The notes below the pieces were generated by a model, which saw nothing but the letters and a program-made list of their open reading frames with translations, was not told the DNA's origin and ran no database searches. Both the position numbers and the translations under genes were made by a program. A DNA stretch of 64,000 nucleotides, taken from assembly GCF_013284245.2 (NCBI RefSeq), contig NZ_CP085876.1, forward strand, positions 2,525,001 through 2,589,000. The letters are read 5' to 3'. This stretch comes from Brevibacillus sp. DP1.3A. Its GTDB lineage: Bacteria; Bacillota; Bacilli; Brevibacillales; Brevibacillaceae. Numbering within the stretch: position 1 is the first letter of the stretch; every line of letters begins with the position of its first letter. Positions 57,704 through 64,000 of this stretch are shown here, one piece after another.

Positions 57704-59665
57704 ATGCCGAGACCGCTCGTCGTCGGGAACGGAAAACTGCTGATTAATTTTGATGACAAGCTGCACATGCGAGATCTCTATTTTCCGTATGTCGGTCAGC
57801 TGAATCATGTTGGGGGACACTTTAGCAAGCTGGGGATATGGGTGCAAGGTCGCTTTTCCTGGCTGGATGAAGACGGCTGGACGCGGAAGCTCGGATACGG
57901 ACAGGAGTCTTTGGTGACAGATGTTCATGCGCATCATGAACATCTGGGCATCTCCCTGCAAATTGCAGATGGGGTGCATCAGCGTGACCCGATTTATTTG
58001 AAAAAGGTGTGCGTTCGGAATTTGACGAGCGAGGTGCGGGAGGTCAGGCTGTTTTTTAATCACGATTTCAGCTTGAATGAGACGGAGGTAGGGGATACCG
58101 CTGTTTTTGATCCCATCCTGCGCACCATTTATCACTACAAGCGCAATGTGTACATCATGGCGAATGGAAAAACGGATACGGGTGGGATCAATCAATATAG
58201 CGTCGGGATCAAGCGGTTCAACTATGCGGAGGGGACCTGGAGGGACGCGGAGGATGGTCTTTTGTCCGGTAATCCGATTGCACAAGGCTCCGTAGATAGT
58301 ACGATCTCCTTTTCCCTCATGCTGCAACCGCAAGAAGAGAAGGCGCTCTTTTACTGGATGTGCATTGGTGAATCGTATGAGGATGTCAAAGTATTGAACC
58401 AGTATGTACTCGAAAGTGATCCAGAACGTTTGCTCAGTCGGGTCGCGGTGTATTGGCAGCGTTGGGTCAATAAGGAAGAGCGGGACTTTGCTGATCTTCC
58501 GGCAGAGGTTGTCAATCTGTACAAGACCAGCTTGCTACTCGTGCGCACGCAAATCGATCAGAACGGAGCTATTCTCGCTGCGAATGACTCGGATATTCTC
58601 CAATTCAATCGCGACCATTACAGCTACATGTGGCCAAGAGATGGGGCGTTGATTGCGAGTGCGATGGCGAAAGCAGGCTATACGGGAGTGGTCGCACCAT
58701 TTTTTCGATTTTGCGCAGATGCCTTGAATAAGGAAGGGTATTTGCTGCACAAGTACAATCCAGATGGGTCTGTCGGTTCCAGTTGGCATCCGTATATTGT
58801 TGACGGAGAAATTCAGCTCCCGATTCAGGAGGATGAGACGGCGCTCGTGCTGTACGCGCTCTGGGAGCAATACAAGAGCGGCAAGCAAATTGAAGACTGC
58901 CAGGCGCTATATCCCACGCTGGTTCGTCCGGCGGCCCGCTTTTTGCTGGAGTATGTCCATCCAGAGCTGCAACTCCCGAATCCAAGCTACGACTTATGGG
59001 AAGAGCGACGGGGAATTTTTACGTTTACCAGTGCTACGGTTTTCGCGGGCTTAATGGCTGCGGCTCGTTTCGCCCAGTTGTTCGGGGATGATCGGCGCTA
59101 CAAACGCTACGCAGAAGGGGCAGAGCGCATTCGTGGGGCAATGGAAAAACATCTGTACGACCCTGAAATCGGGCGTTTTCTGCGAGGGATTTATGTAAGA
59201 GCAGATGGGAGTGTCGAAAAAGATTTCACGGTGGAGAGCAGCTTATTCGCCTTGTTTGCGCTTGATGTGTTTTCCGTAGACGATCCGAGAGTTGAGCGGA
59301 CAATGGAAGCTGTCAAAAAGAGTTTGCGGGTAGATACTGTGATCGGTGGAATTGCTCGTTATCAAGGGGATTACTATTTCAAAAAATCACATGACACGGC
59401 GAAGGTGCCGGGGAATCCATGGATCATTTGCACGTTATGGGTGGCTGATTGGGAAATTGCCAAGGCAAAATCGCTCGATGAACTCCAAGAGCCAAAGAAC
59501 AGACTGGCCTGGGTCGTACGCCATGCTCTACAAAGTGGCGTGCTATCCGAACAGCTCGATCCGTATACAGGTGCTCCCGTATCCGTTGCACCGCTGACGT
59601 GGTCGCATGCTACTTATGTTGCCACTGTTTTGCGTTATTTGGAGAAGGTGAATGAGTTGCGGTAA
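57704..59665 (+). CDS. GH15 glucoamylase-like enzyme, intracellular
   Basis: A 653-aa protein without a signal peptide. The N-terminal beta-sandwich (residues ~1-255) is followed by an (alpha/alpha)6 barrel. Recognisable GH15 parts are YMWPRDGALIASAM, the general acid Glu in YDLWEERRGIFTFT, and the base region SEQLDPYTGAPVSVAPLTWS. It would release glucose from the non-reducing ends of alpha-glucan; trehalase or dextran activity also occurs in the family. It is encoded 18 bp after the nucleotidyltransferase, completing a make-and-break glucan set. Confidence 0.85.
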   Translation: MPRPLVVGNGKLLINFDDKLHMRDLYFPYVGQLNHVGGHFSKLGIWVQGRFSWLDEDGWTRKLGYGQESLVTDVHAHHEHLGISLQIADGVHQRDPIYLKKVCVRNLTSEVREVRLFFNHDFSLNETEVGDTAVFDPILRTIYHYKRNVYIMANGKTDTGGINQYSVGIKRFNYAEGTWRDAEDGLLSGNPIAQGSVDSTISFSLMLQPQEEKALFYWMCIGESYEDVKVLNQYVLESDPERLLSRVAVYWQRWVNKEERDFADLPAEVVNLYKTSLLLVRTQIDQNGAILAANDSDILQFNRDHYSYMWPRDGALIASAMAKAGYTGVVAPFFRFCADALNKEGYLLHKYNPDGSVGSSWHPYIVDGEIQLPIQEDETALVLYALWEQYKSGKQIEDCQALYPTLVRPAARFLLEYVHPELQLPNPSYDLWEERRGIFTFTSATVFAGLMAAARFAQLFGDDRRYKRYAEGAERIRGAMEKHLYDPEIGRFLRGIYVRADGSVEKDFTVESSLFALFALDVFSVDDPRVERTMEAVKKSLRVDTVIGGIARYQGDYYFKKSHDTAKVPGNPWIICTLWVADWEIAKAKSLDELQEPKNRLAWVVRHALQSGVLSEQLDPYTGAPVSVAPLTWSHATYVATVLRYLEKVNELR

Positions 59666-59684
59666 CGAGGGGAGAGATGAGGAG

Positions 59685-61109
59685 ATGACAACGATCCGTT
59701 TCGGTACGGACGGTTGGCGTGACATAATCGCAGATGGCTTTACTGTCGAGAATGCCCGCATTGTCGCACAAGCCATCGCCAGCTATACCAAAGAAATCGG
59801 ACAACAGGAGCAGCCTGTTTTGGTCGGGCACGACACGCGGTTTTTGGGGAGACGCTTTGCTGAGGAGGTTGCAGCTGTCCTGACCGCGAATGACATTCGT
59901 ACCTATTTGGTGAACGAAGCAGCGCCAACGCCTGCCGTAGCCTTTGGAGTGAAGCATTTTGCAGCGAGTGGCGCAATCATGATCACGGCCAGTCACAATC
60001 CACCCGAATATAACGGCATTAAATACATTCCGGAGTATGCTGGGCCTGCAACGCCTGCGATCACGCAAAGATTGGAAGAGTGGATCACCGAAACCTACCA
60101 GGCGAAATCGGTACGTACGATTTCCCTCGCGGAAGCAAAGGCCCGCAAGCTGCTGCAAGTCATTGTGCTGCGACCTCATTACGAGGCGCATCTTAGACGG
60201 ATGATAAACATGGATGTTTTGCAAAACTCGTCCTTGTCCGTTGTTGTCGATGCCATGCATGGTGCAGGCATGGGCTACGTGAGCGGTTTTTTGTCAGAGG
60301 CGGGGGTGAAAAACATCGGAATTCGAGAAGTCCCGGATGCGGCTTTTGGAGGAGATTTGCCTGAGCCAAATGATAAGCATTTGCATTTGCTAAAAAAAGA
60401 AGTCGTAGAACGCCAAGCATCTCTTGGTCTTGCCAATGACGGGGACGCGGATCGCTTCGGAGTCGTCGACCGCTTCGGACAGTACATCACGCCAAACGAA
60501 GCACTCGTGCTCCTAACCTATCATTTGAGAAAAAATCGTGGTTTGACCGGACGGATTGTCAGGACAGTAGCGACTACGCATCTACTAGATCGGATGGCTA
60601 AACATTACGGTCTTGAGCTGGTGGAGACGCCAGTCGGCTTCAAGTATGTAGGTGAGGAAATGCGCAAAGGCGACGTGCTCATCGGCGGAGAGGAAAGTGG
60701 CGGGGCCAGTATTCTCGGTCACATCCCAGAGAAGGACGGCGTACTCATCAATTTGTTGCTCGCCGAGATGTGCGCGCATGAAAACAAAGGAATCGATCAA
60801 ATACTGCGAGATGTATGCGAACAGTTTGGCGAGCTGTTCCATACACGGCTTGATATGAAATTGCCGCAAAAAGATCAATGGGTTCAGCAAATGATCACCA
60901 AGCCTCCTGCACTGGTTGGTCCTTATCAGGTTTTGGAGATTCAACGTGTGGATGGGGTCAAGCTGTTGCTCGAGGAAGGACATTGGGTCCTGATCCGTCC
61001 GTCTGGCACAGAACCGTTGGTACGCATCTATTGTGAAGCAACGAATGCGACGGCTTTGCAAAAGCTGCAAGATGCGATTCGCGAATGGTTTTTGGAGATT
61101 AATGTGTAA
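59685..61109 (+). CDS. Phosphoglucomutase/phosphomannomutase family enzyme
   Basis: Alpha-D-phosphohexomutase of 474 aa with all active-site loops: phosphoserine loop MITASHNPPEYNGIK, metal loop NDGDADRFGV, sugar-binding GGEESGG, and phosphate-binding RPSGTEPLVRIY. It interconverts hexose 6- and 1-phosphates, linking glycolysis to the nucleotidyltransferase upstream. The ATG at 59685 (MTTIRFGTDGWRD) behind AGATGAGGAG was chosen; an in-frame ATG at 59652 lies inside the GH15 gene. Last gene of the cluster. Confidence 0.9.
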   Translation: MTTIRFGTDGWRDIIADGFTVENARIVAQAIASYTKEIGQQEQPVLVGHDTRFLGRRFAEEVAAVLTANDIRTYLVNEAAPTPAVAFGVKHFAASGAIMITASHNPPEYNGIKYIPEYAGPATPAITQRLEEWITETYQAKSVRTISLAEAKARKLLQVIVLRPHYEAHLRRMINMDVLQNSSLSVVVDAMHGAGMGYVSGFLSEAGVKNIGIREVPDAAFGGDLPEPNDKHLHLLKKEVVERQASLGLANDGDADRFGVVDRFGQYITPNEALVLLTYHLRKNRGLTGRIVRTVATTHLLDRMAKHYGLELVETPVGFKYVGEEMRKGDVLIGGEESGGASILGHIPEKDGVLINLLLAEMCAHENKGIDQILRDVCEQFGELFHTRLDMKLPQKDQWVQQMITKPPALVGPYQVLEIQRVDGVKLLLEEGHWVLIRPSGTEPLVRIYCEATNATALQKLQDAIREWFLEINV

Positions 61110-61120
61110 ATTTCTGAAGG

Positions 61121-61158
61121 GGAGAGCCTCATGGATGTGCGAGGTTCTTCTTTTTTTA
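61121..61158 (+). terminator. Terminator after the alpha-glucan cluster
   Basis: GAGAGCCTC pairs with GAGGTTCTTC (G-U pairs allowed) followed by TTTTTTT. Confidence 0.75.
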
Positions 61159-61186
61159 CTAAGTTCCTGCTATGTGGCTGCGGTGA

Positions 61187-61384
61187 AGAGAAGAATATTT
61201 CCAGTCTAGGCTCCAGGCTCCGTCCTGCTGGGGGCTAAGACTGTCCGCTAAGAAGGGATTCGCGGGGAAACGCAAAAGTGGTAGCCGCTTCGTAGCGCGG
61301 GCACGTTGCGTTTCTTTTGCCCGCTCATCCCTTCTCCGCTCGGTAGGACTCCACAAGTCGCTACGTCTGAAAATATTCTTCTCT
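61187..61384. repeat. 198-bp nested palindromic element
   Basis: Perfect 14-bp terminal inverted repeats AGAGAAGAATATTT (61187-61200) and AAATATTCTTCTCT (61371-61384) enclose nested pairs: CAG/CTG, AGAAGGGAT (61251-61259)/ATCCCTTCT (61327-61335), GCGGG (61262-61266)/CCCGC (61320-61324) and AAACGCAA (61268-61275)/TTGCGTTT (61306-61313), with a GC-rich apex. No real ORF is present. It looks like a MITE-like or REP-like interspersed repeat, or a large structured RNA. Confidence 0.6.
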
Positions 61385-61481
61385 AGCGTAACAGATCGCA
61401 TTCTTCAATCTGATTAGAGCATTTAAAAATCGGATCACAATAAAATGTTCGTAGAGGAAACAGGAGAAAAAAGCGAAGATC

Positions 61482-61613
61482 TTAGGGACACCGACCGAGA
61501 CGCAATGCATTGTGCAGCACCGGCACCATCCGCCGGGTTATCGGCATATTAAACACATCGAGGAATTGGTTACCGAATAAAAAGAAGATCAAACGCCAAT
61601 TAAACCGGCAGAT
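61482..61613 (-). pseudogene. Short gene relic of unknown origin
   Basis: On the minus strand an open frame closed by stops on both sides reads FNWRLIFFLFGNQFLDVFNM, then MPITRRMVPVLHNALRLGRC. The hydrophobic run and orderly C-terminus look like the end of a real membrane protein, but there is no start, upstream part or ribosome binding site. I cannot name the family. The rest of the 61385-61640 stretch shows nothing else. Confidence 0.3.
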
Positions 61614-61640
61614 TTAACCTGCTAGTTAACAAAAAAGAAA

Positions 61641-61664
61641 AAGACACCTGAGGCGCCTTTTTCC
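61641..61664 (-). terminator. Terminator of the DUF2269-ASCH pair
   Basis: On the minus strand AAGGCGCC pairs with GGTGTCTT around a 3-base loop and is followed by TTTTTC and more T residues. Confidence 0.7.
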
Positions 61665-61702
61665 ATCAGTGAACGAGAACACAGTTAGGAGGACGATCAT
61701 TT

Positions 61703-62146
61703 CTACCATAGCTCAGGCTTCACTACCATGAACCATAACATGGCCAGCAAAAGAAACAAATAGATCCAGATCGAACGAGTAAGCGACTGCACCAATTTAT
61801 CCTTGTCCTGGTCAGTTTCATTAAACTTCCGTATCTTCGGCGAAAATGCGCGTGCTAGGAAATATAAGGAGCTTACCAGGATCAATATGGTCATCACGAT
61901 CCAGGACGACTTCCATGACCAATTCCCACCCATGACTAGCAATACCCCGGATATGACCAAAACATGACCGGCATGCTTCGCCAAACGTGTGGTAGACCTG
62001 AAAGTATCCAGATAGGCTTGTTGTTTGGTGAGGTCAGCCTCTCGCAATCTTTTCATCATGGGTAGAAGAACAAAAAACGGTCCAATGGACATCATGGCAC
62101 TGAGAATATGTAGATAAAGAATCGATTTATATAATAAAATGCCCAC
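61703..62146 (-). CDS. DUF2269-like four-helix membrane protein
   Basis: A 147-aa protein with four predicted helices (residues ~5-28, 57-75, 83-100, 125-142) and the N-terminal pattern YLHILSAMMSIGPFFVLLPM seen in DUF2269 proteins. Function unknown. The GTG start lies 2 bp after the stop of the ASCH gene and has no strong ribosome binding site, so it probably depends on translational coupling. Confidence 0.62.
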   Translation of the reverse strand: MGILLYKSILYLHILSAMMSIGPFFVLLPMMKRLREADLTKQQAYLDTFRSTTRLAKHAGHVLVISGVLLVMGGNWSWKSSWIVMTILILVSSLYFLARAFSPKIRKFNETDQDKDKLVQSLTRSIWIYLFLLLAMLWFMVVKPELW

Positions 62147-62148
62147 CG

Positions 62149-62502
62149 TTATTTTTTCTTGTCCGGGCTAAATTCATGGACCCACACTCGCATTTGCGGC
62201 AGCCAAGGCATCCCAGGATGAGATGATAGAATGTATTGCTTATATTCCTCTACATTTGAATATCCCTCTTGCTTGGCATTATCATCGGTTAATTCCCCGA
62301 GCGACTGTGAATAAACCTTGTCTATTACAAATTCGTGGCCTTCGAGGGTCATGATTTCACCAACATCTGCGTAGCGTCCATTGCGCCGGGTCGCGGTTTT
62401 TTGTCCCGACAATACTTTCTCGATATCCGGCTTCACGGTAATTAAACGATCGATTGTACAGGTTTTTGGCGGCAAAGCGTCAGAACCCATTTGATTTTGC
62501 AT
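62149..62502 (-). CDS. ASCH domain protein
   Basis: A 117-aa protein whose core VKPDIEKVLSGQKTATRRNG and MPWLPQMRVWVHEF fits the ASCH/PUA-like domain, thought to bind RNA or modified nucleobases (some relatives deacetylate N4-acetylcytidine). The ATG at 62502 sits nine bases after AAAGGAGG; the ATG at 62511 directly abuts that site. Pairs with the membrane protein gene downstream. Confidence 0.72.
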   Translation of the reverse strand: MQNQMGSDALPPKTCTIDRLITVKPDIEKVLSGQKTATRRNGRYADVGEIMTLEGHEFVIDKVYSQSLGELTDDNAKQEGYSNVEEYKQYILSSHPGMPWLPQMRVWVHEFSPDKKK

Positions 62503-62622
62503 ACATGCCATCCTCCTTTTTTCTTCAAAACCACTTTATCATAAGTCGAGCCATGAATGCACAAGCACACGACTGTATGGTTGGACGGGTGGGTCAGTCT
62601 TTAACGGTCACGATTGTACAGA

Positions 62623-62682
62623 GATAACAAAGTTTTAGACTGATAAATAAAGTACTAGACTGGATAATAAAATTTTAGACTG
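62623..62682 (+). repeat. Three tandem 20-bp repeats, left end of the element
   Basis: Units at 62623-62642, 62643-62662 and 62663-62682 follow the consensus GATAATAAAGTTTTAGACTG with one to three differences each. They are likely transposase binding sites. Confidence 0.75.
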
Positions 62683-62828
62683 GGGCCGTTAAACTAACGG
62701 GCAGAATAGTGGAGTAAAGAAATGGTAAAATGGGTGTATAATATGCTCTCTTGATGATTAAGGAGACCGACTTGGAATATTCTTAAGTCAATCGATGGAG
62801 TATTATACAAGGATAAGGTGTGATGCGG

Positions 62829-63467
62829 ATGACTGATTTTTCAATGATTAAAAAGCTGTTTCATATTACGAAACGAAATGGGTTTAGTCATGACGAGATA
62901 CAAATCATTAAAAATAATTTTGGTGAATTGCCCCAGGTGTTTATAGATTATTATTTGGAACTCGGTAAAGACGAGCGGCTGAATCATACGCAAGATAGTT
63001 TGATCAAACCCGAGCAACTCCAACACTTCAAACATAAAGAATATTTAATTTTTTATTGCGAGAATCAACGTGTCTGTGTTTGGGGAATCCATAAGAACGA
63101 TTTATTCAGGTCCAATCCCCCTGTCTATATGAGTTACGATGAAAAGGTATGGAAAAAGGATTTTGAAACATTGACCGATTTTTTTCATGCGATGGCCTAT
63201 TTGCAAACCGTATTCGCTCTTGAATACGGCTGTGAATCGTTCTATTCCATTGAACAAACCGACTTGGATTTTATTCGTGAAAATTTTAATAATAAAGGTA
63301 TTTCCTTTCGGCATTGGATAGGCATCGAATTTTATGGAAATTACGATGACAGCATAATAACAGTGATGAAAAATAACGATAGTTTTGATTTGATCTATGC
63401 TTCATGCGACAAAGAACATTTTGATGAAATGGATCGGGTTCTCTCAAAACTGGGAGTAGTAATTTGA
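62829..63467 (+). CDS. SMI1/KNR4 (SUKH)-like protein, element cargo
   Basis: A 212-aa, AT-rich gene whose protein has the N-terminal pattern GELPQVFIDYYLELGKDERL typical of SMI1/KNR4 (SUKH) domains, which often serve as immunity proteins against contact-dependent or LXG-type nuclease toxins. FYCENQRVCVWGIHKND and FFHAMAYLQTVFALEYG continue the domain. No toxin gene is visible nearby. The ATG at 62829 is eight bases after AAGGTG; TATAAT at 62737-62742 may be its -10. Codon and base use differ clearly from the chromosomal genes upstream. The family call rests on pattern only. Confidence 0.55.
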   Translation: MTDFSMIKKLFHITKRNGFSHDEIQIIKNNFGELPQVFIDYYLELGKDERLNHTQDSLIKPEQLQHFKHKEYLIFYCENQRVCVWGIHKNDLFRSNPPVYMSYDEKVWKKDFETLTDFFHAMAYLQTVFALEYGCESFYSIEQTDLDFIRENFNNKGISFRHWIGIEFYGNYDDSIITVMKNNDSFDLIYASCDKEHFDEMDRVLSKLGVVI

Positions 63468-63480
63468 AATTTTTTATTTC

Positions 63481-63737
63481 ATGAAGTCAACAGAATTGGG
63501 ACTTCAGAATGTCATCAATAAGTTAAATAGCCTTACAGAAGAAGTACGAAAAATAGTGTTACATCGTGGAGCAAGCAGCTGCTGTACTGTTTGGAATTGA
63601 GGATGAACGAAATGCCAAATGGATAAATAGAAATGTTTAAATCAGATAAAGATAAATTTCTTGCAGTTACCTTCAAAACTAAAGACGATGGAAGGCTTGG
63701 TCCAATTATTATAAATATTGAGCCTAGAAACTTGTAG
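63481..63737 (+). pseudogene. Frameshifted remnant of a small gene
   Basis: Three short open pieces follow each other in successive frames: from 63481 MKSTELGLQNVINKLNSLTE..., from 63566 VEQAAAVLFGIEDERNAKWI..., and from 63633 MFKSDKDKFLAVTFKTKDDG ending IIINIEPRNL at 63737. Joined with two frameshifts they would make a protein of about 85 residues. The family is not recognised. It lies inside the mobile element right after the SUKH-like gene. Confidence 0.45.
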
Positions 63738-63810
63738 GACAACAATTGAGATTTTAGATGTATACTCTAATATCTACGTTTAAGCTAACGGGTTTGATAG
63801 TTCAATGGGG

Positions 63811-63963
63811 CAGTCTAAGACTTTATTATTCAGTTAAGATCCATAGACTACTTCATTCTGACGTATAGACTAAAACTAATTTTCAATTACCTGGTGATTT
63901 AGAAGACCGGGATTACTTGTACTGTAAGGGGGTTCCGGTCTAAAACTTTACTATCTCTGAACA
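63811..63963 (-). repeat. Inverted copies of the 20-bp repeat, right end of the element
   Basis: CAGTCTAAGACTTTATTATT (63811-63830) and CGGTCTAAAACTTTACTATC (63936-63955) are reverse complements of the left-end unit; weaker copies lie near 63843 and 63867. The outermost one runs into the terminal TCTGAACA. Confidence 0.65.
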
Positions 63964-64000
63964 TCCACCTCTGAAACACATCCTGAAAGGACCACTTTGG
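63964..64000. other. Window end beyond the element
   Basis: Thirty-seven bases with no recognisable gene. They do not show the continuation of the sequence that precedes the left end, so the insertion site cannot be reconstructed here. Confidence 0.3.

Larger units (their letters stand above)
62615..63963. mobile_element. 1.35-kb element with Tn7-like ends
   Basis: The left end starts TGTACAGAGATAACAAAG and the right end is its imperfect inverted copy ending CTCTGAACA at 63963; over 28 bp the two ends agree at 24 positions. Inside the left end are three 20-bp direct repeats, and the right end has two clear and two weaker inverted copies. Terminal TGT plus arrays of ~20-bp sites is the layout of Tn7/Tn5053-type (TnsB/TniA) elements. 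No transposase is inside, so it would be non-autonomous. Flanking 5-mers ACGAT and TCCAC do not match, so no target duplication is visible. Confidence 0.55.

Noticed and set aside
61159..61401. Open frame of 80 codons in the palindromic element
   Set aside because: The sequence is explained by the nested inverted repeat; the frame is Arg-rich low complexity with no ribosome binding site.
62623..63955. CRISPR array
   Set aside because: The 20-bp repeats are directly adjacent without spacers and are split into two inverted groups, which fits transposon ends, not CRISPR.
62610..63968. Five-base target duplication around the mobile element
   Set aside because: ACGAT on the left and TCCAC on the right do not match, so recent transposition with exact ends cannot be claimed.

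Overview
The window reads as the chromosome of an endospore-forming Gram-positive bacterium of the Bacillales, most likely Brevibacillus or a close relative. The case rests on the gene order (pbpB-spoVD-murE-mraY-murD-spoVE-murG-murB-murA-divIB-ylxW-ylxX-sbp-ftsA-ftsZ-spoIIGA-sigE-sigG-ylmCDE-sepF-ylmGH-divIVA-ileS), meso-DAP-type MurE, a gerP spore-coat operon, a sporulenol-type cyclase, and strong purine-rich ribosome binding sites with many GTG and TTG starts. The genus is inferred from gene content, not from a database search.

Region 1 (1-24.8 kb) is the division and cell wall cluster merged with sporulation genes. It makes lipid II (MurE, MraY, MurD, MurG, with MurB and MurA feeding UDP-MurNAc), polymerises and cross-links it (PBP2B, SpoVD, SpoVE) and builds the divisome (DivIB, FtsA, FtsZ, SepF, DivIVA). 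The mother-cell and forespore sigma factors E and G and the SigE-activating protease SpoIIGA are embedded in it. Putative control sites include a sigma-H-type promoter before ftsA, a long-spacer promoter before spoIIGA, and a hairpin covering the spoVD ribosome binding site. Region 2 (24.8-28.0 kb) is ileS behind an isoleucine T-box leader.

Region 3 (28-45.9 kb) is mixed: a YteA/DksA-like sporulation protein, an enolase-superfamily enzyme with an MFS transporter, a Nudix hydrolase, a flavin oxidoreductase, an LCP-family wall polymer ligase, a small heat-shock protein with a possible RNA thermometer, a rifampin phosphotransferase, the gerPA-F operon with a divergent GerPD-like gene, sqhC, a DUF2515 gene and topB. 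Region 4 (45.9-48.5 kb) is a pspA-DUF350-DUF4178-DUF4247 envelope-stress operon behind a consensus sigma-W-type promoter. A secreted M9 collagenase converges on it (48.5-51.4 kb).

Region 5 (51.8-61.1 kb) is a five-gene alpha-glucan cluster: a DUF4912 protein, a GH57 branching enzyme fused to a GT4 glycosyltransferase, a nucleotidyltransferase fused to a degenerate phosphohexomutase, a GH15 glucoamylase-like enzyme and a phosphohexomutase. It looks like an alternative glycogen pathway. Region 6 (61.1-64 kb) is accessory: a 198-bp nested palindrome, a gene relic, two small genes, and a 1.35-kb element with imperfect inverted ends and arrays of 20-bp repeats of the kind found in Tn7-like transposons. 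That element carries an AT-rich SMI1/KNR4-like gene and a frameshifted gene remnant, and is the least expected structure in the window.
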